A stretch of 64,000 bases of DNA, taken from contig NZ_BJNE01000007.1 in the NCBI RefSeq assembly GCF_006539525.1, forward strand, positions 1 through 64,000, given 5' to 3'. The notes under the pieces are model-generated. The model saw nothing but the letters and a program-made list of their open reading frames with translations. It did not search any database and was not told the origin of the DNA. Below, in pieces: positions 33,801 to 43,400 of this stretch. The first letter of the stretch is position 1; the number at the start of each line of letters is the position of its first letter. Position numbers and translations under genes: made by a program. Origin of the DNA: Glutamicibacter nicotianae. Its GTDB lineage: Bacteria; Actinomycetota; Actinomycetes; Actinomycetales; Micrococcaceae.

Positions 33801-34922
33801 ATGGCTCAGACCATAATCGAGGCGGCGGCCGCCCACTACGCCTACGGCAAGCAGGTTCAAACACGAGCCCTGCGAGACCTGACGCGTCTGTGGGTGGCCG
33901 TCGACCGAGGCAACATCATCGAGTCATGGCAAGCCAAGCTGGCCGCGGCAACACTCATTGTGGCCCAAGCCCAGCAAGCCGTGGCGGAAGACTCCATCGA
34001 GTACACAACAGCAGTCATGGAAGCCCAAGACGCGCCAGCACCACAGCACCAGGTACTGGCCGCAGGATTCGCCGGAATCGCCTATCCCTTGGGCGACCAG
34101 CTACGCCGGCCCATCGGACTCGAAGACTCGATAGCGTCCCCCGCCTACAAAGCACTCCGCGCCATCGGCCACGGATACACCGTCGACCGCTCCATGGGCA
34201 TCGGCCTGGACAACTTGCTCCTGCGCTCTCAGATGCAGATCGCCGACGCTTCCAGGCAAGCCGAAGGCGTGGCCATGGCAACCCCGCCAGTACGCATGCA
34301 CTACGTCCGCATGCTCAACCCTCCATCCTGCGGCCGCTGCGCAATCCTCGCCGGCCGAACCTATCGCGCCCAAGACGCATTCGAACGCCACCCCGGCTGC
34401 GACTGCCGGCATATCCCGGTCAGCGAAGCGCTCGCCGGTGAAATGACCAGTGATCCGTACCGGTACTTCAACTCGTTGAGTCCCGAGGAGCAGGACAAGT
34501 ACTTCAAACCAGCGGCCGCTCAGGCCATCCGTGACGGCGCGGATATCTTCCAGGTGGTCAATGCCCAGTCCGGGGCGTACACGACCGAGGGCGGGGCGCT
34601 GGCGACCTACTACGGCACCACCAAGCGTGGCTATTGGGGTTCTACGGAGCTGCTTGAGAAGAAGAAAAGCTCGGGCAGCCGGTATCGACGCGCTACGAGG
34701 GTGCGTCTGATGCCGGAAGAAATTTACAAGCGTTCCAAGGGCAACCGTGAGCAGGCGCTCCGGATGCTTGAGGACTACGGATACATCACTGGTCTGGGGC
34801 AAAACCCGGACGGTGTTGTCCGTGGGCCCGGTGTCGGCTACCTCGGTGGCCGTAAGCCGAGCTATTCACTCGACCCTGCAACGGGGTCGTGGACCGCCGC
34901 GTCGCGCAATGCGACCGACTGA
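33801..34922 (+). CDS. MuF-like capsid morphogenesis protein
   Basis: 373 aa. The MuF signature NPPSCGRCAILAGRTYRAQDAF...HPGCDCRHIPV lies around 170-210 with its conserved Cys residues. Minor head proteins of this family sit between portal and scaffold and some carry toxin or protease tails; here the C-terminus (220-373) contains no recognisable enzyme. Starts immediately after the portal stop. Confidence 0.88.
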   Translation: MAQTIIEAAAAHYAYGKQVQTRALRDLTRLWVAVDRGNIIESWQAKLAAATLIVAQAQQAVAEDSIEYTTAVMEAQDAPAPQHQVLAAGFAGIAYPLGDQLRRPIGLEDSIASPAYKALRAIGHGYTVDRSMGIGLDNLLLRSQMQIADASRQAEGVAMATPPVRMHYVRMLNPPSCGRCAILAGRTYRAQDAFERHPGCDCRHIPVSEALAGEMTSDPYRYFNSLSPEEQDKYFKPAAAQAIRDGADIFQVVNAQSGAYTTEGGALATYYGTTKRGYWGSTELLEKKKSSGSRYRRATRVRLMPEEIYKRSKGNREQALRMLEDYGYITGLGQNPDGVVRGPGVGYLGGRKPSYSLDPATGSWTAASRNATD

Positions 34923-34935
34923 AAGGAATCATCCC

Positions 34936-35661
34936 ATGCCTAAGACCGTTCACGGTATCGACCTCACCGCACCGGGTGGGATCGAGGCACTGCTGGGCTT
35001 CCACTACCAGACCTTCGGCGATGCAGTCATGCAGGCCGACGGCGAGGAAGACGAAGACAACGACTCGGACGAAGACGAGGACGGCGAAGATCAGGACAAT
35101 TCCGGATCTGAAGACGAATCGGACGAGGACGAGGAAGAAGTTGATGGCACCGACGCTCTCGGTGATAAGGGCCAGAAGGCCTTGCGCGCCATGAAAGACC
35201 GCGTCAAAGCGTCCAAGAAGGCTGAACGCGAAGCCAAGGCCGAGCTGGAACGGCTCAAGAACTCCGCGGGAAAGTCCGAGGAGCAGCTGGCCGAACAGCA
35301 GCAGCGGGAACAGCGCGAAGCGGCGATCCTCAACAAGGCCAACGAACGCATTGTGCGTTCGGAGATCAAGTCGGCTGCTGCAGGCAAACTGCAGAACCCG
35401 GCTCTTGCCATCCGTTTGCTCGACCTCGCAGATTTCGAGGTGGACGAGGACGGCAACGTAGACGAAGACGAGATCGCTCAGGCGATTGACGAGCTTCTGG
35501 AACGGGAACCGTATCTGGCCGTGCAAAGCGGCTCGGGTCCCAAATTCGACTCAGCTCGCGGCAAACGCAAGGTGGCGAAGAAGTACACCCGTGACGATCT
35601 GAAAAACATGTCCTCGGAGGAAATCGCTAAGGCGTACGACGAGGGCAAGGTCAAACTCTAA
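34936..35661 (+). CDS. Capsid scaffold protein
   Basis: 241 aa from the ATG at 34936 with GAAAGGA upstream. Extremely acidic stretch at about 35-75 (EDEDNDSDEDEDGEDQDN), then a coiled coil (SKKAEREAKAELERLKNSAGKSEEQLAEQQQ), then a basic C-terminus expected to bind capsid subunits. No protease domain is seen, so maturation may rely on a host or another phage protease, or the scaffold exits intact. Confidence 0.85.
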   Translation: MPKTVHGIDLTAPGGIEALLGFHYQTFGDAVMQADGEEDEDNDSDEDEDGEDQDNSGSEDESDEDEEEVDGTDALGDKGQKALRAMKDRVKASKKAEREAKAELERLKNSAGKSEEQLAEQQQREQREAAILNKANERIVRSEIKSAAAGKLQNPALAIRLLDLADFEVDEDGNVDEDEIAQAIDELLEREPYLAVQSGSGPKFDSARGKRKVAKKYTRDDLKNMSSEEIAKAYDEGKVKL

Positions 35662-35679
35662 CTCTGAAAGGAGATTGCC

Positions 35680-36507
35680 GTGGCAATCACCAATGCAATC
35701 CCCGAGATCTGGTCCGCCAAGATCTTGGAAGAATTCCGCCAGAAGGCTATCTTCGCCGGTCTTGCCAACCGCGAGTATGAAGGCGAAGCCAAGCAGGGCT
35801 CGTCGGTGCATATCACCGGCATCAGCCCGATCATCATCAAGGACTACAAGGCTGCCGGCCGTGTAACTAACCCTGATGAAGTCACTGACACCGGAATCAT
35901 CCTGCCAATCGACAACGAGAAGTCCTTCGACTTCATCGTGGACGACATCGACGCGGCACAGGCGAAGCCTCGCCTGCTGAACGCCTACTCGAAGTCGGCT
36001 GGCGAAGGCCTGGTCGAGGACGCAGACAAGACTCTGGCAGCTCTGCTGATCGCCCAGGGTACTGCTGTCACGCCAGCCGCACCGGCAACTGACGGCGCAA
36101 CCGCCTGGAACGTCATCCGCGACATCAAGAAGGCCATGGCGAAGGCCAAGGTTCCTGCTTCCGAGCGCGTGCTGATCTTCAACGCGGAGTTCGCCGCGCT
36201 GCTGGACGAGAACGACTCCAAGCTGATGAAGGCCAACGAGTCGGCTACCACCGCGGGCCTGCGCAATGCCTCGTATGGCAAGATCCTGACCTTCGACACC
36301 TACGAGTCGGAGAACCTGCCACAGGTGACAGTCCCGCAGGTTGTTGGCTTCCACCGTTCGGCGCTGGCTTACGCCTCGCAGATCGACAAGACCGAGGCCA
36401 TGCGCGCTCAGTCCAAGTTCGGCGACCGCCTGCGCGGCCTGCACGTCTACGGTGCGAAGAACCTGCGTCCAGACGCAGTCTTCCACTGGACCGCAGCGGT
36501 GGTGTAG
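35680..36507 (+). CDS. Major capsid protein (HK97 fold)
   Basis: 275 aa, GTG start with AAAGGAGA. Starts AITNAIPEIWSAKILEEFRQKAIF, followed by the GSSVHITGI strand, E-loop/P-domain regions and FHRSALAYASQIDKTEAMRAQSKFGDRLRGLHVYGAK, characteristic of small HK97-fold coat proteins of actinophages. Directly after the scaffold. Confidence 0.92.
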   Translation: MAITNAIPEIWSAKILEEFRQKAIFAGLANREYEGEAKQGSSVHITGISPIIIKDYKAAGRVTNPDEVTDTGIILPIDNEKSFDFIVDDIDAAQAKPRLLNAYSKSAGEGLVEDADKTLAALLIAQGTAVTPAAPATDGATAWNVIRDIKKAMAKAKVPASERVLIFNAEFAALLDENDSKLMKANESATTAGLRNASYGKILTFDTYESENLPQVTVPQVVGFHRSALAYASQIDKTEAMRAQSKFGDRLRGLHVYGAKNLRPDAVFHWTAAVV

Positions 36508-36511
36508 CCCA

Positions 36512-36919
36512 ATGGCCGCATACATCGGACAGTCCAAGACGTTGATGACCAACCTGGGTGAACATGTCGCGTCGTCCCTGCTGGCCAACGGCACCATCGT
36601 GGAAGTTCCCGAAGGAGCCTCGGCCGAGCAGATCGACGCCGCATGGGAACGCAAGTTCGGTGCCGAGCCGGTGGTAGAGGTAGCGTCCACTGCCCCGGCC
36701 ACCACCTTGGAGAAGCCACGCGGGAACTCCTCCCGCGAGGACTGGGAAGCATACGCCCTGTCCATCGGCATCTCCGAGGACGATCTGAAAGGCCTGAAGC
36801 AGACCGAGATCCGCGATCTGGTCGGGCAGAAGGAAACCACCGCCGATCCGGAAAAGGACGGAAACACCGAGGAACCTGCTGATCCAAAGGACGCGGATCC
36901 AGCTGGTTCCGACGACTAG
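36512..36919 (+). CDS. Head protein with SAP/Rho-N-like C-terminal motif
   Basis: 135 aa from the ATG at 36512. The segment NSSREDWEAYALSIGISEDDLKGLKQTEIRDLVG resembles a SAP/LEM-type helix pair that can contact nucleic acid; the end is acidic. Position between capsid and connectors suggests a head decoration or completion role; not certain. Confidence 0.65.
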   Translation: MAAYIGQSKTLMTNLGEHVASSLLANGTIVEVPEGASAEQIDAAWERKFGAEPVVEVASTAPATTLEKPRGNSSREDWEAYALSIGISEDDLKGLKQTEIRDLVGQKETTADPEKDGNTEEPADPKDADPAGSDD

Positions 36920-36934
36920 TAGGAGGTGGGCCTG

Positions 36935-37531
36935 TTGGCACTGATCACTGTCCCGGATCTGGAACAATATCCGCTTCCCGCGGATGTGAACTTGGCCGAT
37001 CCCATCGTGCAGGTGCTGATCGACTCGGCCTCGGCCGAGGTGGTCGACGCGGCAGGCTCACCCATCGTCTCCACCCGCAGCACGGTCGCCCTCCTGGCCG
37101 GCCGTGCTCGCCTCCTTCGGCTGCCAGGCTTGCCGGTAACAGAGATCCACTCGGTCACTGTTGCCGGCCAGCCGGTGGTCGACTGGAAGCAGGCCGCCGG
37201 CGGACTCTACCGGCCGTCAGGCTGGGGCGAAGACGGTGCAGAGATCGTTACCGTGGACTACACACACGGCCTGCCAGCGCTCCCGGCTGACATCAAGGAC
37301 ATGGTCTGCCGAATGGTCATCTCAGGCCTCCTGAACGCGTCGGAAGGCGCGGACGGGTTCGCCCTGGATAACGGCCGCTTGTCCTCGGTGGCCATCGACG
37401 ACTACAAGGAGTCCTACGCCACCGGAGACACCGTGGACGCGATCACCGAGATGTCCCTCCCCCAGCGCACGCGTGAGCGACTCGCCAAGCGGTTCGGAAA
37501 CTACGGCGCCAAGGTGGTGGGAAGCCTGTGA
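36935..37531 (+). CDS. Head-tail connector (adaptor)
   Basis: 198 aa from a TTG at 36935, chosen because AGGAGG lies 8 nt upstream; an in-frame GTG at 36926 would overlap that site. Helix-rich gp15/gp6-type adaptor pattern (DLEQYPLPADV ... VLIDSASAEVVDAAGSPI ... DIKDMVCRMVISGLLNA). Joins portal to stopper. Confidence 0.8.
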   Translation: MALITVPDLEQYPLPADVNLADPIVQVLIDSASAEVVDAAGSPIVSTRSTVALLAGRARLLRLPGLPVTEIHSVTVAGQPVVDWKQAAGGLYRPSGWGEDGAEIVTVDYTHGLPALPADIKDMVCRMVISGLLNASEGADGFALDNGRLSSVAIDDYKESYATGDTVDAITEMSLPQRTRERLAKRFGNYGAKVVGSL

Positions 37532-37926
37532 GCGTGCAACGCCGAGCCATAGCCGCGGCACGCCGTGGCCGCGAACGCGCCAAGATGCTGATGATCGCCG
37601 AATGCACCATTAAGCGGCCTACTGGCAACACCTACGACCCCGCACTGGGGCACGAGGTCGCCACCTACGGCACCATCTACACCGGCAAGTGCGGGTACGA
37701 AGTGGACTCCACCCAGCCAGCAGAATTCGTGCTGGCAGCCACGGAATTCACAGTCACCAACGCCCTGGTGAAACTCCCGATCGGCTCCGGCGCAATGCAA
37801 GGAGACCTTGTGGAGATCACCAGCTCCCAGCTGGACCTGCCTCGGCCGGGAACCAAGGCCAAGCTCATTGAGCTGGCCGAGGGCACCCACCGCACGGCAG
37901 AACGATGGAGGGCGGTGAGCGTGTGA
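37528..37926 (+). CDS. Head-closure / stopper protein
   Basis: 132 aa, GTG start overlapping the previous stop. After a basic leader, a beta-barrel pattern (ECTIKRPTGNTYDPALGHEVATYGTIYTGKCGYEV ... QGDLVEITSSQLDL) matches the actinophage head-to-tail stopper type. Position between adaptor and gp10-like gene supports the call. Confidence 0.72.
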   Translation: MSVQRRAIAAARRGRERAKMLMIAECTIKRPTGNTYDPALGHEVATYGTIYTGKCGYEVDSTQPAEFVLAATEFTVTNALVKLPIGSGAMQGDLVEITSSQLDLPRPGTKAKLIELAEGTHRTAERWRAVSV

Positions 37927-38318
37927 GCCTCGACGATTCCGAGCTGCGCCTGCTATCCCAAGACCTCGGACTCGTACCTGACGGAATCATCCCGAAGGTG
38001 CGCGGCGTGGTCCGCAAGGGCGCTCTCAACGTCAAGAACGCGATGCAGCGGGATTTCCGGGCATCGTCCTCCTTCCGCCATGCAGCCCGGTCAGTCGACT
38101 TCGAGGAGATCAGCTCCGGCGCTTTTGGGCGAACCAATATTGCCGCGGAGATTGGTCCTAACAAAGCCCGAGCCAACACCGCTGGTCTGGCAGGCTTCGC
38201 CTACTTCGGCGGCTCGCTCGGCGGTGGCGGCACAGTCCGCGACCCAGCCGAAGCGCTCGCCGATGAAGCTCCGAACTTCGAGAAGTACTTGCTGGATGTC
38301 TTGGAGGGGCTGATATGA
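37923..38318 (+). CDS. HK97 gp10-like tail completion protein
   Basis: 131 aa from a GTG overlapping the previous stop. VRKGALNVKNAMQRDFRASSS followed by a short beta region and a helix at the end is the usual gp10-like layout (neck/tail completion). GTG choice rests on the 4-bp overlap pattern of the operon. Confidence 0.75.
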   Translation: MSLDDSELRLLSQDLGLVPDGIIPKVRGVVRKGALNVKNAMQRDFRASSSFRHAARSVDFEEISSGAFGRTNIAAEIGPNKARANTAGLAGFAYFGGSLGGGGTVRDPAEALADEAPNFEKYLLDVLEGLI

Positions 38319-38740
38319 GTCTGGAAGTGCTCCAAGGGGTCAAGGACATGTTCCCGGCCGGCACGCGGGTGCATCTCCACGAAGCCAAGTTGTTCAGTCC
38401 TCCGCAGCTCTCCGACTTCCCGTACGTGGTGCTGCACGGCGGGTGGGGCGAGGAGACCTCGGGTGAGCGCGGCGACCGGTCCAGTGATGACATTCCGGAC
38501 CAGACGGCGTTCACGTTGCGCTGCACGGTCGTGGCGTTGTCGCTGGAAGGGCTGAACGCGTTGGCCCGTATCTCGCGGACTGCGTTGAACCGGCAGCGGC
38601 CGGTGGTTGCTGGCTGGAAGTTCTCTCGCCTTCGCCAAGTCGAAGTACTCACGGCTGAACCGGATAACCGGGTCTCCGTGGAAACCATCAACCCCGTGTA
38701 CCTCGTGGACGAATACCCGTTCATGGGCTCTCGGGTCTAA
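38315..38740 (+). CDS. Tail terminator protein
   Basis: 141 aa. Typical tail-terminator size and layout: N-terminal helix, FPYVVLHGGWG strand, LRCTVVALSLEGLNALARISRTAL central strand-helix, C-terminal strand with the TINPVYLVDEYPF end. Caps the tail tube at the head-proximal end. ATGA overlap with the previous gene. Confidence 0.8.
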   Translation: MSLEVLQGVKDMFPAGTRVHLHEAKLFSPPQLSDFPYVVLHGGWGEETSGERGDRSSDDIPDQTAFTLRCTVVALSLEGLNALARISRTALNRQRPVVAGWKFSRLRQVEVLTAEPDNRVSVETINPVYLVDEYPFMGSRV

Positions 38741-38758
38741 CCGAAAGGACACATCACC

Positions 38759-38935
38759 ATGGCTAAGCCTGGCTTTGTGGAAGCCCGACCCAAAGGGGGC
38801 GGGGAAATCCGGCTGGTTCCGGAGCATTACCTGACCAATCCGGCACTCGGCTTCGTCGAAGTGCCGTCCATTCGCAATACCGGCGTGAAGGCGAAGGCCA
38901 AGCCGGCCAGCAACGCTGAGGAGGATGCCAAGTGA
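38759..38935 (+). CDS. Small phage protein between tail terminator and tail tube genes
   Basis: 58 aa (starts MAKPGFVEARPKGGGEIRLV), with CCGAAAGGAC upstream of the ATG and a 4-bp overlap with the tail tube start. Ends in Lys/Ala-rich sequence. Small genes at this spot occur in many actinobacterial siphoviruses; function unknown. Confidence 0.75.
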   Translation: MAKPGFVEARPKGGGEIRLVPEHYLTNPALGFVEVPSIRNTGVKAKAKPASNAEEDAK

Positions 38936-39444
38936 AGACTTCCGCAGACGGCAAGAAGAAGTGGGCCATGCTGCTTACCAAGCCAGCTGGTCCGATCCCT
39001 ACCGCTACTGAGCTGAACGCCGGCATCGACTTCTCGTGCGTGGTTCTCGAATCGGACATCACCTGGTCGCCGACCGCGTCGGACCGGTTCAACGAGAAAG
39101 TGTCCTGCCAGAAGGGCAACGCCCAGGCGCTCGGCGCCAGCAACTACGAGACCGCGCTGACCTTCGTCCGCGAGTGGCTGACCACCGGCTCCGGAGCGGA
39201 CGTCGCAGAACTCGATGCTGCCTACCAGGCAGTCATGGTCAAGGACACCACCGTGTGGATCTACATGCGCGAGACCGACAAGGACTCGACCGAGGACTGG
39301 GCCGCGGGAGATGAAATCTTCCTCGGTGGCGAATTGAAGACCGACTCGCCGACCCGGCCGGGCAACGATGGCAACATCAAGCGCCGCGTCGAGTTCTTGG
39401 GCCAGAACATGGTCAGCGAAGTGCTGGTGCCTGCAGGCGCTTAG
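38932..39444 (+). CDS. Major tail (tube) protein
   Basis: 170 aa from a GTG that overlaps the previous stop; GAGGAGG is just upstream. Beta-rich with segments GIDFSCVVLESDITWSPTASDRFNEKVSCQKGNAQ and DTTVWIYMRETDKDS...FLGGELKTDSPTRP, as in actinophage tail tube subunits. Followed by a hairpin and then the tail chaperones, the canonical order. Confidence 0.85.
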   Translation: MKTSADGKKKWAMLLTKPAGPIPTATELNAGIDFSCVVLESDITWSPTASDRFNEKVSCQKGNAQALGASNYETALTFVREWLTTGSGADVAELDAAYQAVMVKDTTVWIYMRETDKDSTEDWAAGDEIFLGGELKTDSPTRPGNDGNIKRRVEFLGQNMVSEVLVPAGA

Positions 39445-39460
39445 CCGGCACCCCTTGACT

Positions 39461-39498
39461 AGCCCGGTGACGTGGATGGGCTCCTGCGTCACCGGGCT
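39461..39498 (+). terminator. Hairpin after the tail tube gene
   Basis: Perfect 12-bp stem AGCCCGGTGACG / CGTCACCGGGCT with a 14-nt loop, not followed by a T run. It probably attenuates transcription or stabilises the 3' end of the highly expressed tube mRNA. Confidence 0.55.
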
Positions 39499-39543
39499 TC
39501 CCCATCCCCATAAAGAGCCCGCACACCTGAAATGGAGCCCACC

Positions 39544-40128
39544 ATGACTGAACTGAACCCTGCCGAGTTCGACTTCGAGGCGTGGATCGACGACGCACGC
39601 CTGCCCGAGGATTCGGAAACCGTGTACAAGCGCGGCGACCTCGTCGCGAAGATCAACCACCTGGCCCGCCAGATCCGCGTGGAGACCGATGCGATCGGCA
39701 TCGAGAAGGTCAGTGGAGGTTCCCCGCTGCTGGCCAAGCTGAAGAAGGAACGCGAGGAGCTGATGAAGGCCTTCGCCCGTTCCGAGGTCACCTTCTACCT
39801 GCGCGCACTCCCCCAGAACAAGATCAAGGAACTGGTCGACCAGCACCCGCTCTCCGACGATGCGTCCCGCGAGGACCAGATGGCGCAGCGGGTCGCGTTG
39901 AACCGGGCGCTGCTGGCCGAGTCCATCGTGGCGCTGGAGTCCCCGACGTTGGAGAAGCGCGACATCAAGATGACGATCCCGTTGGTCGCCACCCTGGAAG
40001 CGAAGCTCGGTGCAGCCCAGCTCTCCAAGCTCCTGGCCAAGCGTCAGCAGGTGCAGTCCGAAGCGCCAGCCCCGGACGCAGATTTTTTGCCCGATGCCTC
40101 TGGCACCAGCCAAGACTCCGGTCAGTAG
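39544..40128 (+). CDS. Tail assembly chaperone (gpG-like, unshifted product)
   Basis: 194 aa from the ATG at 39544 (an in-frame ATG at 39532 lies four codons upstream). N-terminal acidic helix region (ELNPAEFDFEAWIDDARLP), helical middle, flexible Pro/Ala end. Located between tube and tape measure. The last codons contain the slippery T TTT TTG heptamer used to make the longer G-T product. Confidence 0.85.
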   Translation: MTELNPAEFDFEAWIDDARLPEDSETVYKRGDLVAKINHLARQIRVETDAIGIEKVSGGSPLLAKLKKEREELMKAFARSEVTFYLRALPQNKIKELVDQHPLSDDASREDQMAQRVALNRALLAESIVALESPTLEKRDIKMTIPLVATLEAKLGAAQLSKLLAKRQQVQSEAPAPDADFLPDASGTSQDSGQ

Positions 40129-40466
40129 TCAACGTCCTGCGCACAGCCCGAGCCGTCCAGAAGCCGCCCATGCACTGGTTTTCCAGCCAGCGCGGCGACT
40201 GGACGGACAAGGACTACCTTCTGTCCTTGGTCCTCACCATCTACGAGGACGGCCTGTGCTACTGTGGCCAGCCCACCGAGCTGGCCCACCACCCGGACAA
40301 CGACGGCTGGTACACGGCGCACAAGAAGGTCTGCCAGTCCTGCGCAGCCCGTGAGCGCTCCACCCAGGGAATCGGCAAAGAGCCATACAAACCCGACCCC
40401 GGCGAACGGGTCTACACCAGCTACGACAGGCCCGCGGATAAGCCAATCCGAGACCTGCCGGCATAA
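39544..40466 (+). CDS. Tail assembly chaperone G-T fusion via -1 frameshift
   Basis: A 307 aa product arises if ribosomes slip -1 at 40083-40089: 182 codons are read in the first frame, then reading resumes at 40089 in the -1 frame and continues to the stop at 40466. The extension (starting FARCLWHQ, later MHWFSSQRGDWTDKDYLLSLV) includes a metal-binding-looking CYC...CQSC finger, and it has no good start codon of its own. The arrangement reproduces lambda gpG/gpGT, where the T part recruits tail tube protein to the tape measure. Confidence 0.85.
40083..40089 (+). other. -1 ribosomal frameshift slippery site
   Basis: T TTT TTG in the frame GAT TTT TTG; it obeys X XXY YYZ and allows full re-pairing of both tRNAs after a one-base back-step. 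It is 39 nt before the stop of the zero frame. Confidence 0.85.
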
Positions 40467-40481
40467 CCCGAAGGAGGGCAC

Positions 40482-43400
40482 ATGGCCGAGCGCCGAGTAT
40501 CTGCCAGGCTTGAAGCCACGGTGTCGAACTTCATCAAGGGGTTCAAGGACGCGAAGAAGTCCGTCGAGGATCTGACGCAGTCCACCCAGAACGCCAACAA
40601 GGCCACCCAGGAGAACGCACGCTTCTCCGAAGAAGCCGCGAAGAAGATCAAGCTCGTCGCCGACGCTGACCAGAAGGCAGCCAAGGCCGCCGGCCTGCTC
40701 TACAACGCCAACGGCCAGCTGGTGAACTCCAACGGCAAGATCGTGTCGTCCTCCCAGGCCGCGGCGCACGGCGTCGACGCATTCTCCGACGCCGTGTACC
40801 TGGCCAACGTCGAAGCGCAGGAAGCAGCCGCCGCCACCGAAGCGGCCGTGGCCAAGCAGGCCGAGGCCTACCAGACCCTCGCACCCGCAGTCACGATAGC
40901 CGGCGGCGCGCTCACCCTCGCCTTCGGCAAGATGCTCCACACCTACGCCGACTTCGACAAGTCCATGTCCGAAGTCCAGGCAGCCACCCACGAAACCGCC
41001 GGCAACATGGATCTGCTCCGCGAAGCAGCAGTTGGCGCCGGCGCGGACACCGCCTTCAGCGCATCCGAAGCCGCCGGAGGCATCAAGGAACTCGCCAAGG
41101 CCGGCGTCGACACCCAGGCCATCATCAACGGCGGCCTGACCGGCGCCCTGTCCCTGGCAGCCACCGACAACATCGAAGTGGCCAAGGCCGCCGAAATCGC
41201 CGCATCAGCGATGACCCAGTTCAAGCTCTCCGGCGAAGAAGTCCCCCACATCGCCGACCTCCTCGCAGCAGGCGCAGGCAAAGCCCAGGGCGGCGTCGAA
41301 GACCTCGGCATGGCCCTCAACCAATCCGGCCTCGTCGCCAACGGCGTCGGCCTCACCATCGAGGAAACCACCGGAGCACTCACCGCCTTCGCCGCAGCCG
41401 GCCTCACCGGCTCCGACTCGGGCACCAGCTTCAAGACCATGCTGCAGTCGCTCACCCCGAACTCCAAGCAAGCCGCGGAGCTCATGGACGAACTCGGCAT
41501 CAGCGCCTACGACGCCCAAGGCCAATTCGTCGGCATGTCCGAATACGCTGGCATCCTCCAAGGAGCCCTCAAGGACATGTCCGATGAGCAACGCCAGGCA
41601 ACGCTCAAGACCATTTTCGGCTCCGACGCAGTCCGCGCCGCCAACGTCCTCTACGAAGAAGGCGCCGAAGGCATCCAGAAATGGGAAGACGCCGTCAACG
41701 ACGCAGGATACGCAGCAGAAACCGCAGCCGCCATGCAAGACAACCTCGCAGGCGACCTCGAAAAACTCGGCGGAGCCTTCGACACCGTCTTCCTCCAAGC
41801 AGGATCCGGCGCCAACGACGTACTCCGCGGACTCGTCCAAACCGCCGAGAGCTTCATCGACGCCGTGGGCACCATCCCAGAACCAGTCCTCTCCATCGGA
41901 GGCATCCTCACCGGCATCGTCGGCGGCGGAGCGCTCGCCGGTGGCGCGCTGGTCACGATGGTTCCGAAGGTCAAGGAGACAGTCGACGCGTTCAAGGACC
42001 TGCGATCCTCTGGCAGCAAGGTTCCTGGGGTACTGGGCAAGGTGGGTAAAGCGGCCGGCATTGCTGCCATTGCGTTGGGAACTTTCGAGCTCGCAGCGCA
42101 GATCGCAGGCACCGGTTTGGACGAGCTGGGCGACTCCGCGGACTACATCGAGAAGCTCACCAACGGTGCGCCTTCGGTAGAAGCGCTGACCAAGCGTCTC
42201 AACGACCTGTCCTCTGCCAGCGGTAACGGCGGTGCCGGCATCGTTGGCATCGGCCAGGCAATCGAGACACTGAACCAGCCTGGCGGTCTCAAGGCGCTGG
42301 ACTGGGTGGCATCACTCGGTGGCATCCTCGACTCGGACGCGAAGCTCGCTTCAAAGGCTGTCGGCGAATACGACACCGCGCTGAAGCAACTGCTCGACTC
42401 CGGCGCCGAGGCAGAGGCGTTCAAGGGCTTCCAGGTCGCAGCGCAGCAAGGCGCGGACTACGGACAGACCCTCGAAGAGGTCGCAGGCCAGTTCCCGGAG
42501 TTCATCGGCGGGCTCCAAGGCCAGGCGGATGCCGCAGGCGTGACCATAGAGAAGCAAGAACTGCTTAACTGGGCTCTCACCGGCACCAAGCCCGCTGCTC
42601 TCGAAGCCGCGCAAGGTGCAGACGTGGCCCAAACAGCACTCGAAGAAGTCGGCGTCACCGCAGAAGGCACCGTAGACGACATCAAGAAGTTCCTCGATGT
42701 CCTCTTCGAAGCCGGCATCATCACACGCGACCAGAACGCCGCCTACCGCGACTACCAAGCCGCAATCGACGAGGTCGGAGAATCGATCACGAAGAACGGC
42801 CAGACCCTCGACGTAACCACCGAAAAGGGACGAGCCAACCAGGCAGCATTCGAAGGACTCGCCCAATCCGGCGAAGACTACTTCCGGGCGCTCGCCGAGG
42901 GCGATGCTTCCGAGAAGGAGCTTCAAGGGTCCCTGCAGTCGACGTATGAATCCCTGATCAACGCAGCTGGCCAGTTCGGAATCACGGGCGAAGCCGCCGA
43001 CAAGATGGCGCGCGAGGTCATGGGCATCCCGGAGGATGTCAAGGTCGAGTCGTGGATGTCTGAGGCGGCGCGTCTGGAAGCTGAAAAGACCAAGGCAGCG
43101 GTCGATGAGGTGGACGGGAAGACGGCTCACGTGTGGATCACCACGCATGAGAACTCGATCTACTCGGAGACACATGTATCCACCGGCCGCGGTGGAACCG
43201 GTGGCCAGACGAAGGCCACCGGCGGTGCGATCTTCGGGCCCGGCTCCGGCACGTCGGATGATGTGCCGATCTGGGCTTCCAACGGCGAGCACATGCTCAC
43301 CGCCAAGGAAGTCCAGCTCATGGGCGGCCACGACGCGGTCTACCAGTTCCGCGCCAGCCTGCAGGCAGGTTCCATCCGTGGCCACGCCACCGGCGGCGAG

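Noticed and set aside
32676-33860. Long minus-strand open frame opposite the portal gene
   Set aside because: No recognisable domain, no ribosome site, and the portal gene with operon overlaps is clear.
38827-40113. Minus-strand open frame of 428 codons opposite tail tube and chaperone genes
   Set aside because: Antisense shadow; it crosses three well-supported genes and two regulatory hairpins.
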